A stretch of DNA of 64,000 bases from Haemophilus haemolyticus_L (GCF_003490595.1 NZ_QQGY01000003.1:1-64000), one strand, 5' to 3'. Numbered from the stretch's first letter, positions 1 to 8,253 are shown. Notes: generated from the letters alone by a model not told the origin. Numbers and translations are program-made.

Positions 1-1
1 T

Positions 2-3000
2 GGTGTTGTGGGTGATGATAGCTTAACGGTGAAAGGTAAGAACATTAATATTCGCGAAGCTGAGAACCGAGTTTATTCTGATGATTTTTATAGCAAGAAA
101 AAATCAGGCATGTTGGGAGGTGGTATTAGCGTAACCTTTGGTTCTCAAAAACAAACCACGGAAAGTGATCAGACTAAGCTTTATGCACAAGGTAGCCAAG
201 TAGGTAGCTTGAACGGTAATACTACGATGATTGCGGAAAACACTTATACTCAAACCGCTAGTAAGGTGAGTGCAATCAAAGATGGCGATGTGAATATTCT
301 GGCGAAAAAAGTCGATATTAAAGCTGCAGATGACAAATACGAAACCAATACCAAACAAACCTTTGAGCAAAAAGGGGTAACCCTTGCCGTTACTTCTCCG
401 ATACTGTCTGCTTTACAATCCGTGCAAGGGACGATGAAATCCGTTGAGCGCGTCGGTCAAAGCAAAAATGACCGAGTCAACGCCATGGCGGCGGCGAACT
501 CGGCGATGGATGCCTATCGAGCCGGACAAGCGGTGGGACAGGCAGGAAAAGCGATGCAAGAGGCGATGGAAAATGGAAATATGGATTCCGTCGTGGGGGT
601 ACAAATCACTTACGGCCAACAAAAGAGCGAATCACGTATGCATACTGAAGGAAAAACCGCGGCCAAATCTCAAGTGAATGCCGGAGACAAAGTAAATATT
701 GTTGCTACAGGGGCAGGCAAAGCATCCAACATCACCATTAACGGTTCGGATGTGTCTGGTAAACAAGGAACCTTCTTGGGGGCAGAGAACGACATCAACA
801 TCACGGCTGCCGAACAAACGCACAAAGAGCGCAGCACCAATAAATCGAGCGGCTTTAATGCAGGGGTGGCGATAAAAGTGAGTAATGGTGCGGCTGCTGG
901 GGCTACTTTCGGCGGTAATTACGGAAAAGGTTACGGTAATGGTGATGAAACTACTTATGTTGTTAGTCATGTAGGAGATAGCCAAAGTAAAACCGTGATT
1001 AATGCAGGTGGTGATGCGAACCTAATCGGTAGCCAAGTGAAAGGCAAACGTGTAGAAATCAATGCCCAAAACCTCAACATCGAAAGCTTGCAAGACACCG
1101 CCACATACAAAGGCAACCAAATGAACGTAAGTGGGAGTGTGACTGTGGGTTATGGCGCCTCAGCAGGGGGAAGCTACAACAAGTCCAAAGTCAACGCCGA
1201 CCATGCCAGCGTCAATGAGCAAGCCGGCATCTATGCAGGGGATGAAGGGTATGACATTGATGTCAACCATACGGATTTAAAAGGCGGTCTTATCACCTCG
1301 ACACAAAAGGCGGAGGATGAGGGTAAAAATCGGTTTAGCACCGGCAGCCTGACTCATTCAGATATAGAAAACCATTCAAACTATAGCGGAAGTAGTTTTG
1401 GTGTGAGCGGCAGTGTGGCAGCGAATTTTGACACACCATTTGGTGAAAATGGTCAAGCACAAAGTGGCGTTCAGGCTAAAAATGCGGAAGGCCAGCCTTT
1501 GTATAGAGATGCGAACGGTAAAGAAACTACAGTAAAAACGGATAATCCAATTTTAGCAGCTGGATGGGATTCTGTAGAAACAACACATAGCGTTGGATTT
1601 GGTTATGACAAGGATAGCCAATCAAGCACAACAAAAAGTGGTATTAATACTAAGAATATTGAAATTCGTGATACAAGTACACAAGAGTCTCTCACCGGGA
1701 AAACGGTTAATGAAACTATTTCTGCTATAAAAACAGATATCACTCTCGATAGTGCTCAAAGTCAAAGTGGCAAATTAGAGAACCGTTTTAATAAAGATGA
1801 GGTTCAAAGAGAAATTGATTTACAAAGAAATGTGACTCAAGAATTTGACCGAACCCGCCAAGATATTAAGAAAGAACTGTATAATATCGCAGATAAGAAA
1901 CGAGCTGAAGCCGTTGAAATCCGTAGAAATACTCGCGGAGAAGACGGTAAAACAGGCTATAACACAGATGAATCTCTGGCATTAGATAATAGTGCAAATA
2001 AACTTGAGAAAGTTGCTTTTTATGTAGATTTGGCACTTGGAGGTTTACAAGGTTGGGGCAATGCTGATGCAACAAAATACGTCGGAACAGCCGTTGCGAC
2101 CGACCCGGTTGTTAGAGCGGCTACCGCGCCTGAACAAATTTGGTTAACAACTTGTAAGCGAGACTCGTTATATTGTTCGAATGTAAATCGAGATGGTTCA
2201 AAACGCCCGACAGAAAATGGTAGAGCAGAAATAGGAGATAAACGTCAAATTTTTGATATTTCCGAATTAAAGCCGAGTGATTTGAATAATGTTATTACCA
2301 TTTCTAATAACGGTATTATGAATCCGTTAGATGACGCATTAAAAAATGCGATAAAACAGAACAAATGGGCAACCAATAAAGAGGGTGTTGCAGTGGTTTA
2401 TAACCGACCTACAAGTAACCCGCTTTCGGAATTGCTTTATGCTGCTTACGATAAAACTAATGATTTATTGGGAGGCAGATTACCGTTAACGACAGCAGAA
2501 AAAGCGAATGTGAAACTTTACCAATATGCTAAAGACAACAAGTATCAAATTGATTTGAGTAATCACAGCCGAGGCGGTCTAACAGCAAGTGTGGCGTTAC
2601 AATATGCCAATAGAAACGGTTTAACCAATATTACGATTCGGGAATCCCGTTTTTACGGCACGGCGACGAATGTGCAGGATTACGCCAATCAACTTGCACA
2701 TGTTAACGGAAGCTATCGCTATTTAGATAAAAATAACCAAGAGAAAACAAGTAACGGCACAGTAAAATCTGCAGTGCATTACACCGACTTTGTGGGAAGA
2801 ACACCATTAATTGGTTTGCGTAGTAAATATATTGTAGGCGGTAATGAACCGACAGGCGGAGTGGAAAATACTTGGTTTACTTATTCGCATAGTAGTTATT
2901 TTGCGGAAGTTCCTAATCCACACTTAATAAATGAACAAGGTCAGTATATCAATGATAAGGGAATAGTCGTTTCTGAAGATAATAAAGCTACCAATAAATA

Positions 3001-3082
3001 TAGTGCAGAATTTAATAAGAAATGGGTTCCTATAAACGAAAATGATAATCCATCACTACCCCAAATAGTTAAGCCTAAATAG
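2..3082 (+). CDS. CdiA/FHA-type exoprotein, 3' part, with hydrolase-like C-terminal toxin module
   Basis: The reading frame is open at the window edge, so only the last ~1026 codons are seen. Residues are numbered from the GTG at base 8. Residues ~1-480 are Gly/Asn/Ser-rich haemagglutinin-type repeats (INAGGD, NAQNLNIESLQD) typical of two-partner-secreted exoproteins. After a charged linker (~600-700) comes a distinct C-terminal module. It contains NHSRGG (Ser854), resembling the GHSxGG nucleophile elbow of alpha/beta hydrolases, then TDFVG (Asp927) and YSHSSYF (His961). This Ser-Asp-His order fits a lipase or esterase triad. No VENN motif is seen. I infer a contact-dependent-inhibition-type toxin that may attack lipids. 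A small lipoprotein gene starts 8 bp downstream and is the likely immunity gene. The N-terminus and any cdiB partner lie outside the window. Confidence 0.8.
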   Translation, partial: GVVGDDSLTVKGKNINIREAENRVYSDDFYSKKKSGMLGGGISVTFGSQKQTTESDQTKLYAQGSQVGSLNGNTTMIAENTYTQTASKVSAIKDGDVNILAKKVDIKAADDKYETNTKQTFEQKGVTLAVTSPILSALQSVQGTMKSVERVGQSKNDRVNAMAAANSAMDAYRAGQAVGQAGKAMQEAMENGNMDSVVGVQITYGQQKSESRMHTEGKTAAKSQVNAGDKVNIVATGAGKASNITINGSDVSGKQGTFLGAENDINITAAEQTHKERSTNKSSGFNAGVAIKVSNGAAAGATFGGNYGKGYGNGDETTYVVSHVGDSQSKTVINAGGDANLIGSQVKGKRVEINAQNLNIESLQDTATYKGNQMNVSGSVTVGYGASAGGSYNKSKVNADHASVNEQAGIYAGDEGYDIDVNHTDLKGGLITSTQKAEDEGKNRFSTGSLTHSDIENHSNYSGSSFGVSGSVAANFDTPFGENGQAQSGVQAKNAEGQPLYRDANGKETTVKTDNPILAAGWDSVETTHSVGFGYDKDSQSSTTKSGINTKNIEIRDTSTQESLTGKTVNETISAIKTDITLDSAQSQSGKLENRFNKDEVQREIDLQRNVTQEFDRTRQDIKKELYNIADKKRAEAVEIRRNTRGEDGKTGYNTDESLALDNSANKLEKVAFYVDLALGGLQGWGNADATKYVGTAVATDPVVRAATAPEQIWLTTCKRDSLYCSNVNRDGSKRPTENGRAEIGDKRQIFDISELKPSDLNNVITISNNGIMNPLDDALKNAIKQNKWATNKEGVAVVYNRPTSNPLSELLYAAYDKTNDLLGGRLPLTTAEKANVKLYQYAKDNKYQIDLSNHSRGGLTASVALQYANRNGLTNITIRESRFYGTATNVQDYANQLAHVNGSYRYLDKNNQEKTSNGTVKSAVHYTDFVGRTPLIGLRSKYIVGGNEPTGGVENTWFTYSHSSYFAEVPNPHLINEQGQYINDKGIVVSEDNKATNKYSAEFNKKWVPINENDNPSLPQIVKPK

Positions 3083-3090
3083 GAGGATAA

Positions 3091-3336
3091 ATGCATAAAA
3101 TATTTTATGTTATTTTTATTTTACCTTTAATATTTTATTTATCTGGCTGTGGAGTGTTATTTGATGACCCCATTGAAAGATTTTGGAATAACGGAGTAAT
3201 GCCATCTCAAAATGAAATGGAGGCATATAGTCTATGTATACGTAAATCTGAAGAAATGTATCCTCAATCAATAGATCCTGATGGCTCGAAAAGAGTTCCA
3301 TATACAAGAGCCTGCATGGAACAAGAAGGATACTAG
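3091..3336 (+). CDS. small lipoprotein, putative immunity protein, copy 1
   Basis: 81 residues with a lipoprotein signal peptide: a hydrophobic stretch, then LSGCG, making the Cys in this lipobox the predicted lipidation site. The mature part carries a pattern shared with the downstream paralogues: RFWNNG, then MP, then two spaced Cys (SLCIRKSEEMYP and ACMEQEGY). GAGG precedes the ATG, 8 bp after the toxin stop codon, so the two are probably co-transcribed. I do not recognise a named family. Position and repeated pairing with toxin tails suggest immunity to the upstream toxin. A lipoprotein anchored at the periplasmic face would suit a toxin acting on membranes or in the periplasm. Function is inferred. 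Confidence 0.65.
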   Translation: MHKIFYVIFILPLIFYLSGCGVLFDDPIERFWNNGVMPSQNEMEAYSLCIRKSEEMYPQSIDPDGSKRVPYTRACMEQEGY

Positions 3337-3390
3337 TAGTATAGATGATGTTTCAAGAAATATGCTAAAAAATTAAATTCCCCAATGATA

Positions 3391-3530
3391 GCGCCAGCGT
3401 CCACGCTGGTGCTGTTTAATAAAAACATTGCGAATTTTACCCATAAATGTTGGGAGAACCAATGTTCAAAATCCTTTGGATTTTGTGACCGCACTTTTAG
3501 TTGATAGGCACAAGCGAGGACGCTTGCGCC
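3391..3530. repeat. pair of GC-rich palindromes bracketing a Hin uptake signal
   Basis: Palindrome A has arms at 3391-3400 and 3403-3412 (GCGCCAGCGT / ACGCTGGTGC). Palindrome B has arms at 3507-3516 and 3521-3530 (GGCACAAGCG / CGCTTGCGCC). Each has 10-bp arms with one G:T wobble. They bracket a non-coding ~94 bp that includes ACCGCACTT at 3488-3496. They lie between the first lipoprotein gene and an orphan toxin tail and look like REP- or MITE-like elements at a recombination joint. Confidence 0.5.
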
Positions 3531-3539
3531 ATCGTGGGG

Positions 3540-3626
3540 GAAGAGTTTAAGGAAAAGTGGCAACCAACAAAAAATAATCCAAATCCGTCTTTACCAATTG
3601 AAGTTAAGCCTCAAGCAATAAAATAA
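3540..3626 (+). pseudogene. orphan toxin C-terminal tail
   Basis: This frame encodes EEFKEKWQPTKNNPNPSLP followed by IEVKPQ and a stop. It clearly parallels the end of the upstream exoprotein (EFNKKWVPINENDNPSLP then QIVKPK). No start codon or remaining toxin body is present, so it is a displaced 3' fragment of an earlier toxin module. Its stop overlaps the next lipoprotein start (TAATG), preserving the toxin-immunity junction. Confidence 0.75.
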
Positions 3627-3868
3627 TGAGTAAGAAAATGAAAAAAATATTAATACCTTTATTTATATTACTGACTTCTTGTATTTCAGATGTCAATGAT
3701 CCCATGGTTAGGTTTTGGAATGATGGTATTCGTCCTTCCGAATCTAAGATGAGTGCAATTAAAAAATGTCTTGATAAGGCTTATGAAATATATCCTAACG
3801 AAAAAGAAGAAGGATACTATGATCGTATGGAATATGTAGATAGCTGTATGAAAGAAAAAAGGTATTAA
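3626..3868 (+). CDS. small lipoprotein, putative orphan immunity protein, copy 2
   Basis: 80 residues with signal peptide and lipobox (LLTSCIS). It is a clear paralogue of copy 1: DPMVRFWNDG aligns with DPIERFWNNG, and both have paired Cys (KKCLDKAYEIYP and DSCMKEKRY). It starts at the TAATG overlap with the orphan toxin tail. MKKI at codon 5 is an alternative start. It is intact, so it could still protect against a toxin carried by sibling cells. Immunity is inferred from context. Confidence 0.65.
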   Translation: MSKKMKKILIPLFILLTSCISDVNDPMVRFWNDGIRPSESKMSAIKKCLDKAYEIYPNEKEEGYYDRMEYVDSCMKEKRY

Positions 3869-3870
3869 TA

Positions 3871-4135
3871 ATGATTTCTTTTATGAAAAAACTTACACTC
3901 TCTATTATATATATTCTTACTTTATCCGGTTGCGGCTTAGAGCAAGATTCTTATCTTGTCAGATGGTGGAATGGCAACATTCCAACTAAATTATCTGATG
4001 AAGAAAAAAATACGGGATATTTGTTATGAAGAAACAAAATATTTACCGGAAAATACTGAAGAGGAAAGAGAAAAATCGAACCTGGAATTAATCAAATGCT
4101 TAAGAAAAAAGGAAAAGGAATTTGGGGTTAGATAG
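3871..4135 (+). pseudogene. small lipoprotein paralogue, copy 3, frameshifted
   Basis: Starts MISFMKKLTL with a signal peptide and lipobox (LSGCG), then VRWWNGNIP like copies 1 and 2. The frame stops at 4029. After a seven-A run (4004-4010) the -1 frame continues with ICYEETKYLPENTEEE, then IKCLRKK and a stop at 4135. This restores the family's paired-Cys C-terminal half. One extra A therefore splits the gene. It may be a true pseudogene, a slippage-prone tract or a sequencing error. Confidence 0.65.
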
Positions 4136-4213
4136 TAAAGTCGAGTGGGAGGAAAAAAACACTTATGTTTTTGTTTGCGAATAGCGTGCAAAACATAAAC
4201 ATTAAGCGTCGTC

Positions 4214-4271
4214 AAAGTGCGGTAAGATTTTGCAGTGTTTTATCAAATGCGTAAAAATTGAACCGCACTTT
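4214..4271. repeat. inverted pair of Hin uptake signals in a degenerate stretch
   Basis: AAAGTGCGGT at 4214-4223 and ACCGCACTTT at 4262-4271 face each other across 38 bp. The surrounding 4136-4384 holds no convincing gene. One short frame (4284-4418) reads LASAVLALQGYQAINDLSTG, which could be another eroded exoprotein fragment. Confidence 0.6.
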
Positions 4272-4384
4272 TTATTATCCCCTATGATGACGCTCGCCAG
4301 CGCGGTGCTTGCCTTACAGGGTTATCAGGCAATTAATGACCTTAGCACCGGCACGATAGCTCGAGTTGAGGTCGGCGGTATTAA

Positions 4385-4750
4385 ACATGCTCACGCAGAC
4401 TATCCACGGCAGATGTAACAAGAGCGGATGGCTATTTAAGTCAATTGCAAACGGGTAAAGAAAGAACCACTTCAGATGGTTCAATTCGGATTGAGAATCA
4501 TGCTAGTGACCCAGTAGGTAGTATGCCGATTTTATTGGGAGGAAACCCTGCAACAACATCTGAAAATAATCTGAATAAAAGCTGGTTACAGCGAACAGCA
4601 GATATGTTTAGTGATGAACGTTTATCCGTACATAATTGCCATGGCTTAGGGCAACGACAATGTATTACTGACGGATATAGAACTGGAGGAGATCTTAAAA
4701 TGGGTAATGAAAGAACTATTTTTGAATTAAATAAAGCGAAGGAGAAATAA
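4385..4750 (+). pseudogene. orphan exoprotein/toxin C-terminal fragment
   Basis: The frame is open from just after a stop at 4382 to TAA at 4750, with no plausible start codon or ribosome-binding site. It encodes ~121 residues including TADVTRADGYLSQL, ending NERTIFELNKAKEK. It does not resemble the C-terminus of the exoprotein at the window start. Its stop lies one base before the next lipoprotein ATG. I read it as the 3' remnant of a different toxin module. It could instead be a complete small gene starting at the TTG at 4445. Confidence 0.5.
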
Positions 4751-4751
4751 A

Positions 4752-5114
4752 ATGAAAATAAGATTTTTATTCTTAATACCCTCAATCTTATTGCTTACAA
4801 GCTGTAGTGGATGGTTTCAACCACTTCCACCACATGATCATTGGCAGCTACATAATGAGACAGCATTATTTCCGAACTCAGATCCTGATGTTTTAACTAA
4901 ATATCTTGCTAGAAGAAAAAAAGATATGAAGGATTGCGGTATGGATTTTGTTACCGGTGAAAGTGATGATCCGGAGGTGAATCTTTGTTTAGAGAAAAAA
5001 GGCTGGTATTTAAAAGGCGGACCAATCTGTGAAGAAAGAACAATGTGGAATAGGCCAATATGTATCCAATGGCGAAAAAAACATAGCAAACCTGATGCTA
5101 AGCCTTGGCAGTAA
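4752..5114 (+). CDS. small lipoprotein, putative orphan immunity protein, copy 4
   Basis: 120 residues with signal peptide and lipobox (LLTSCSG). It is a more distant member of the set. A Trp-containing start (HDHWQLHN) is followed by a paired-Cys segment (KKDMKDCGMD and LCLEKKGW), then an extra C-terminal stretch with two more Cys (GPICEERTMW, RPICIQWRKK). GGAGAAATAAA precedes the ATG. It follows directly on a toxin fragment, repeating the pattern of copies 1 and 2. A strong dyad follows as terminator. Immunity function is inferred. Confidence 0.6.
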   Translation: MKIRFLFLIPSILLLTSCSGWFQPLPPHDHWQLHNETALFPNSDPDVLTKYLARRKKDMKDCGMDFVTGESDDPEVNLCLEKKGWYLKGGPICEERTMWNRPICIQWRKKHSKPDAKPWQ

Positions 5115-5130
5115 TTAACAAAGGTGCTTA

Positions 5131-5186
5131 AAAGTGCGGTCAATATTCAGTGAATTTTAAAATCTCTTGAATATTGACCGCACTTT
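5131..5186 (+). terminator. 19-bp perfect dyad built on two uptake signals, plus a third
   Basis: Arms 5131-5149 (AAAGTGCGGTCAATATTCA) and 5168-5186 are perfect inverted repeats. The right arm ends in ACCGCACTTT. A third copy, ATTGACCGCACTTTTT, follows at 5203-5217 with its own T run. It likely ends transcription of the toxin/lipoprotein array. Confidence 0.7.
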
Positions 5187-5219
5187 GATCTGCACCCAAA
5201 AAATTGACCGCACTTTTTG

Positions 5220-5591
5220 TATTTTCAATTATGCTTGTGTTAAGTAAACCTTATAACTTTACATCCAATCTAGCGTAAGCACACCCAATTTTCTACGGAA
5301 ATATCACGAGAGAGCAAGACCTCTAAGCTGCGATGAGAATTAACATTGCTTTTTCTGAAAATATGCGTATTGCTATTAAAGGTAATCTTAATTTAAAAAT
5401 CTGTTAAGGCTGTAACTGCTACGATAGCAAACAGTAAAAGCTATCTAACGCTAACGGAAAAAATCTCCGCTCCTAAGGGGGATAACTTGAAAGTGCGGCG
5501 AAATTAATGGTTATCCTCTCTTGCATTTTCATAGACGCGCCCCATTTATTTAGCTAAACTCTTAACAATTTTTTGACAAATGGAGAATGAA
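5220..5591. other. intergenic region before hflK
   Basis: No gene is supported in these ~370 bases. There is a near-match to an uptake signal (AAAGTGCGGC near 5490). The hflK promoter presumably lies here, but I cannot pick one. It may include eroded sequence at the right-hand border of the toxin array. Confidence 0.4.
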
Positions 5592-6827
5592 ATGTCACAG
5601 AACGGTTCAGATCGCGATCCTTGGAGTAAACCAGGGCAAAGCAACGACCAACAGCCGGGAAATTCATCCAATAATAATGGATGGAATAACAATCAAAATC
5701 GTGAGAATCAAGAACAATCTCCGCCAGATATTGAGGAGATTTTTAATAACCTTCTCAGAAAATTAGGTGGTGGAAATAAAAAGAGCGGTCAAAATAATGG
5801 TAGTACTCAAAATAGTACGCCATTTAATTTTGGAAAAGTGGTGCCGCTTGCTGTTGCCATTGGTGCGATTATTTGGGGGGTAAGTGGTTTCTACACCATT
5901 AAAGAGGCTGAGCGTGGTGTGGTGCTTCGTTTTGGTGAGTTGCATTCTATTGTTCAACCAGGTTTGAACTGGAAACCAACATTTGTAGATAAAGTATTGC
6001 CGGTGAATGTTGAGCAGGTTAAAGAACTTCGCACGCAAGGTTCAATGCTGACTAAAGATGAAAATATGGTTCGTGTAGAAATGACCGTGCAATATCGCGT
6101 ACAAGATCCTGCTAAATATCGTTTTAGCGTGACGAATGCTGATGACAGTTTAGGTCAAGCGACTGACAGTGCATTGCGTTATGTGATCGGCCATATGTCA
6201 ATGAATGATATTTTAACAACAGGCCGTGCGGTTGTTCGTGAAGATACGTGGAAAGCGTTAAATGACATTATTAAATCCTATGATATGGGACTTGAGGTTA
6301 TTGATGTGAACTTCCAATCTGCGCGCCCACCTGAAGAAGTAAAAGATGCTTTTGATGATGCGATTAAAGCGCAGGAAGATGAACAACGTTTCATTCGTGA
6401 AGCGGAGGCCTATGCCCGTGAGAAAGAGCCGATTGCACGTGGTGATGCACAACGTATTATTGAAGAAGCGACAGCTTATAAAGATCGTATTGTGTTAGAT
6501 GCACGAGGCGAAGTGGAACGTTTGCAGCGTTTGTTGCCTGAATTTAAAGCTGCGCCAGATTTACTGCGTGAGCGTTTATATATTCAAACCATGGAAAAAG
6601 TCATGGCAAATACCCCAAAAGTGATACTTGATGGCAATAATGGTAACAATTTAACTGTATTACCGTTAGAACAAATCATGGGTAAAAAAGTATCAGCTAA
6701 AGCGCCAGCCGTAACAGAAAGAGCGGTAGAATCTGCGCCTGTTTTATCACAGCCAGAGCGTATTAATCATTCTTCAAGCCAACTACCAAGCACTGTTGAG
6801 CCGATTCGCCAAGGGAGATTTAACTAA
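5592..6827 (+). CDS. hflK: HflK, subunit of the HflKC membrane complex
   Basis: SPFH/prohibitin-family protein that, with HflC, forms the inner-membrane complex controlling the FtsH protease. Residues ~1-75 are Gly/Asn/Gln-rich, ending in PPDIEEIFNNLLRKLGGG. One membrane segment (VVPLAVAIGAIIWGVSGFY) follows, then the periplasmic SPFH domain (EAERGVVLRFGELHSIVQPG). I chose the ATG at 5592 (MSQNGSDRDPW) because GGAG at 5582 is well spaced and the E. coli protein starts similarly. An ATG at 5580 would add four residues. The stop overlaps the hflC start (TAATG). Confidence 0.95.
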   Translation: MSQNGSDRDPWSKPGQSNDQQPGNSSNNNGWNNNQNRENQEQSPPDIEEIFNNLLRKLGGGNKKSGQNNGSTQNSTPFNFGKVVPLAVAIGAIIWGVSGFYTIKEAERGVVLRFGELHSIVQPGLNWKPTFVDKVLPVNVEQVKELRTQGSMLTKDENMVRVEMTVQYRVQDPAKYRFSVTNADDSLGQATDSALRYVIGHMSMNDILTTGRAVVREDTWKALNDIIKSYDMGLEVIDVNFQSARPPEEVKDAFDDAIKAQEDEQRFIREAEAYAREKEPIARGDAQRIIEEATAYKDRIVLDARGEVERLQRLLPEFKAAPDLLRERLYIQTMEKVMANTPKVILDGNNGNNLTVLPLEQIMGKKVSAKAPAVTERAVESAPVLSQPERINHSSSQLPSTVEPIRQGRFN

Positions 6828-7714
6828 TGCGTAAATTTTTATTACCAGCCATTTTTGTCATTGTGGCAGTGGTGTATTCCAGTGTCGTAGTCGTGACGGA
6901 AGGTACTCGCGGTATTATGTTGCGATTCAACAAAGTACAACGTGATGCAGATAACAAAGTGGTTGTCTATGAACCAGGCTTGCATTTTAAAGTGCCTTTG
7001 ATTGATAGCATTAAAGTTTTAGATGCGCGTATTCGTACTTTAGATGGTTCGGCAACACGTTTTGTTACTGTTGAGAAAAAAGACTTGCTAGTAGATTCTT
7101 ATGTGAAATGGAAAATCAGTGATTTCGGTCGATTCTATACATCTACTGGTGGTGGCGATTATACCCAAGCTTCAAGCTTGTTAAGTCGTAAAGTAAACGA
7201 CCGTTTGCGTTCTGAAATTGGTACAAGAACCATTAAAGATATCGTTTCTGGTACACGCGGTGAATTAATGGAAGGGGCAAAAAAAGCTTTAAATTCAGGG
7301 CAAGATAGTACGGCAGAATTGGGTATTGAAGTGATTGATGTGCGTGTAAAACAAATTAATTTACCGGACGAAGTATCTTCTTCAATTTACCAACGTATGC
7401 GTGCAGAACGTGATGCAGTTGCGCGTGAACACCGTTCTCAAGGTAAAGAAAAAGCTGCATTTATCCAAGCAGATGTAGATCGTAAAGTGACGTTAATTCT
7501 TGCTAATGCAAATAAAACTGCACAAGAATTACGAGGTTCAGGCGATGCTGCGGCTGCAAAATTATATTCAGATGCTTTTGCTCAAGAACCACAATTCTTT
7601 ACTTTTGTGCGTAGCTTAAAAGCCTATGAAGCGAGTTTTGCAAATTCTGATAATATGATGATTTTAAAACCAGATAGTGATTTCTTCCGCTTTATGCAGG
7701 CACCGAAGAAATAG
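6827..7714 (+). CDS. hflC: HflC, subunit of the HflKC membrane complex
   Basis: 295 residues. An N-terminal membrane anchor (LLPAIFVIVAVVYSSVVVV) is followed by an SPFH domain (EGTRGIMLRFNKVQRD) and a helical, charged region with AERDAVAREHRSQGKEKA, as in E. coli HflC. It partners with HflK, and the two are translationally coupled through the TAATG overlap. A strong hairpin follows the stop codon. The length is somewhat below that of the E. coli protein. No defects seen. Confidence 0.95.
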   Translation: MRKFLLPAIFVIVAVVYSSVVVVTEGTRGIMLRFNKVQRDADNKVVVYEPGLHFKVPLIDSIKVLDARIRTLDGSATRFVTVEKKDLLVDSYVKWKISDFGRFYTSTGGGDYTQASSLLSRKVNDRLRSEIGTRTIKDIVSGTRGELMEGAKKALNSGQDSTAELGIEVIDVRVKQINLPDEVSSSIYQRMRAERDAVAREHRSQGKEKAAFIQADVDRKVTLILANANKTAQELRGSGDAAAAKLYSDAFAQEPQFFTFVRSLKAYEASFANSDNMMILKPDSDFFRFMQAPKK

Positions 7715-7730
7715 ATTTTAAGTTGATAAA

Positions 7731-7753
7731 AACACCTTCCTTGTGAAGGTGTT
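7731..7753. terminator. terminator between convergent hflC and methyltransferase gene
   Basis: Perfect 9-bp dyad AACACCTTC (7731-7739) / GAAGGTGTT (7745-7753) followed by TTTT. The + strand T run ends hflKC. A-rich sequence on the other side lets it also serve the convergent gene. Confidence 0.85.
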
Positions 7754-7755
7754 TT

Positions 7756-8190
7756 TTATAGCCAGCGTCTTACTTTTTGTTTGTAACGACGATATTCATC
7801 GCCAAATTTACTTTCCAAATAGGCTTCTTCTCGGGCTATTTGAAAGCGATTCATCACTAGTATAAAGACAATCACGCCTAACCAAGCCAAACTATTACCT
7901 AACCAAAGAGCCCACGCAATTAACATTAACAGCAAACTTAAATACATTGGATTACGGCTAAATCGAAATATGCCTGTAGAAACTAATTGTGTTGTATGTT
8001 TAAAGTCATGAGGATTGATGGTCGTTTTGCGGATAAAAAATTGAACCACACTGCCTCCAGCAATCAAAAATGAAAAAGTAATGACAAAGGCAATAACTGC
8101 AAAATGGACAGAATAACTCGCTACTTTTGGCAAAAAATACATTGCTGTGCCAATTAATAAACAGAGTAGTGGTGGTGGAATAAATAACAT
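7756..8190 (-). CDS. isoprenylcysteine methyltransferase-like (ICMT/PEMT family) membrane protein
   Basis: 144 residues with about four hydrophobic segments. The C-terminal block holds the family signature: GIFRFSRNPMYLS, then a membrane segment, then EEAYLESKFGDEYRRYKQKV. These motifs bind S-adenosylmethionine in ICMT/phospholipid-methyltransferase proteins. In bacteria the substrate is generally unknown. It stands alone, converging on hflC. The call is firm at family level and open at substrate level. Confidence 0.75.
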   Translation of the reverse strand: MLFIPPPLLCLLIGTAMYFLPKVASYSVHFAVIAFVITFSFLIAGGSVVQFFIRKTTINPHDFKHTTQLVSTGIFRFSRNPMYLSLLLMLIAWALWLGNSLAWLGVIVFILVMNRFQIAREEAYLESKFGDEYRRYKQKVRRWL

Positions 8191-8211
8191 CGCTAAATCT
8201 CATTAATAAAA

Positions 8212-8235
8212 ATGCCGCCTAGTGATAGACGGCAT
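8212..8235 (-). terminator. terminator of the NagE-like permease gene
   Basis: Stem ATGCCG (8212-8217) / CGGCAT (8230-8235), extended by CT/AG pairs. Read on the - strand it is followed by TTTTTATT. Confidence 0.75.
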
Positions 8236-8253
8236 GTAAAGCGCGGTCAAAAT

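Noticed and set aside
526..534. Apl-type uptake core ACAAGCGGT inside the exoprotein gene
   Set aside because: A single copy that simply encodes Gln-Ala-Val in an Ala/Gly-rich stretch; not enough to claim foreign origin of this gene.
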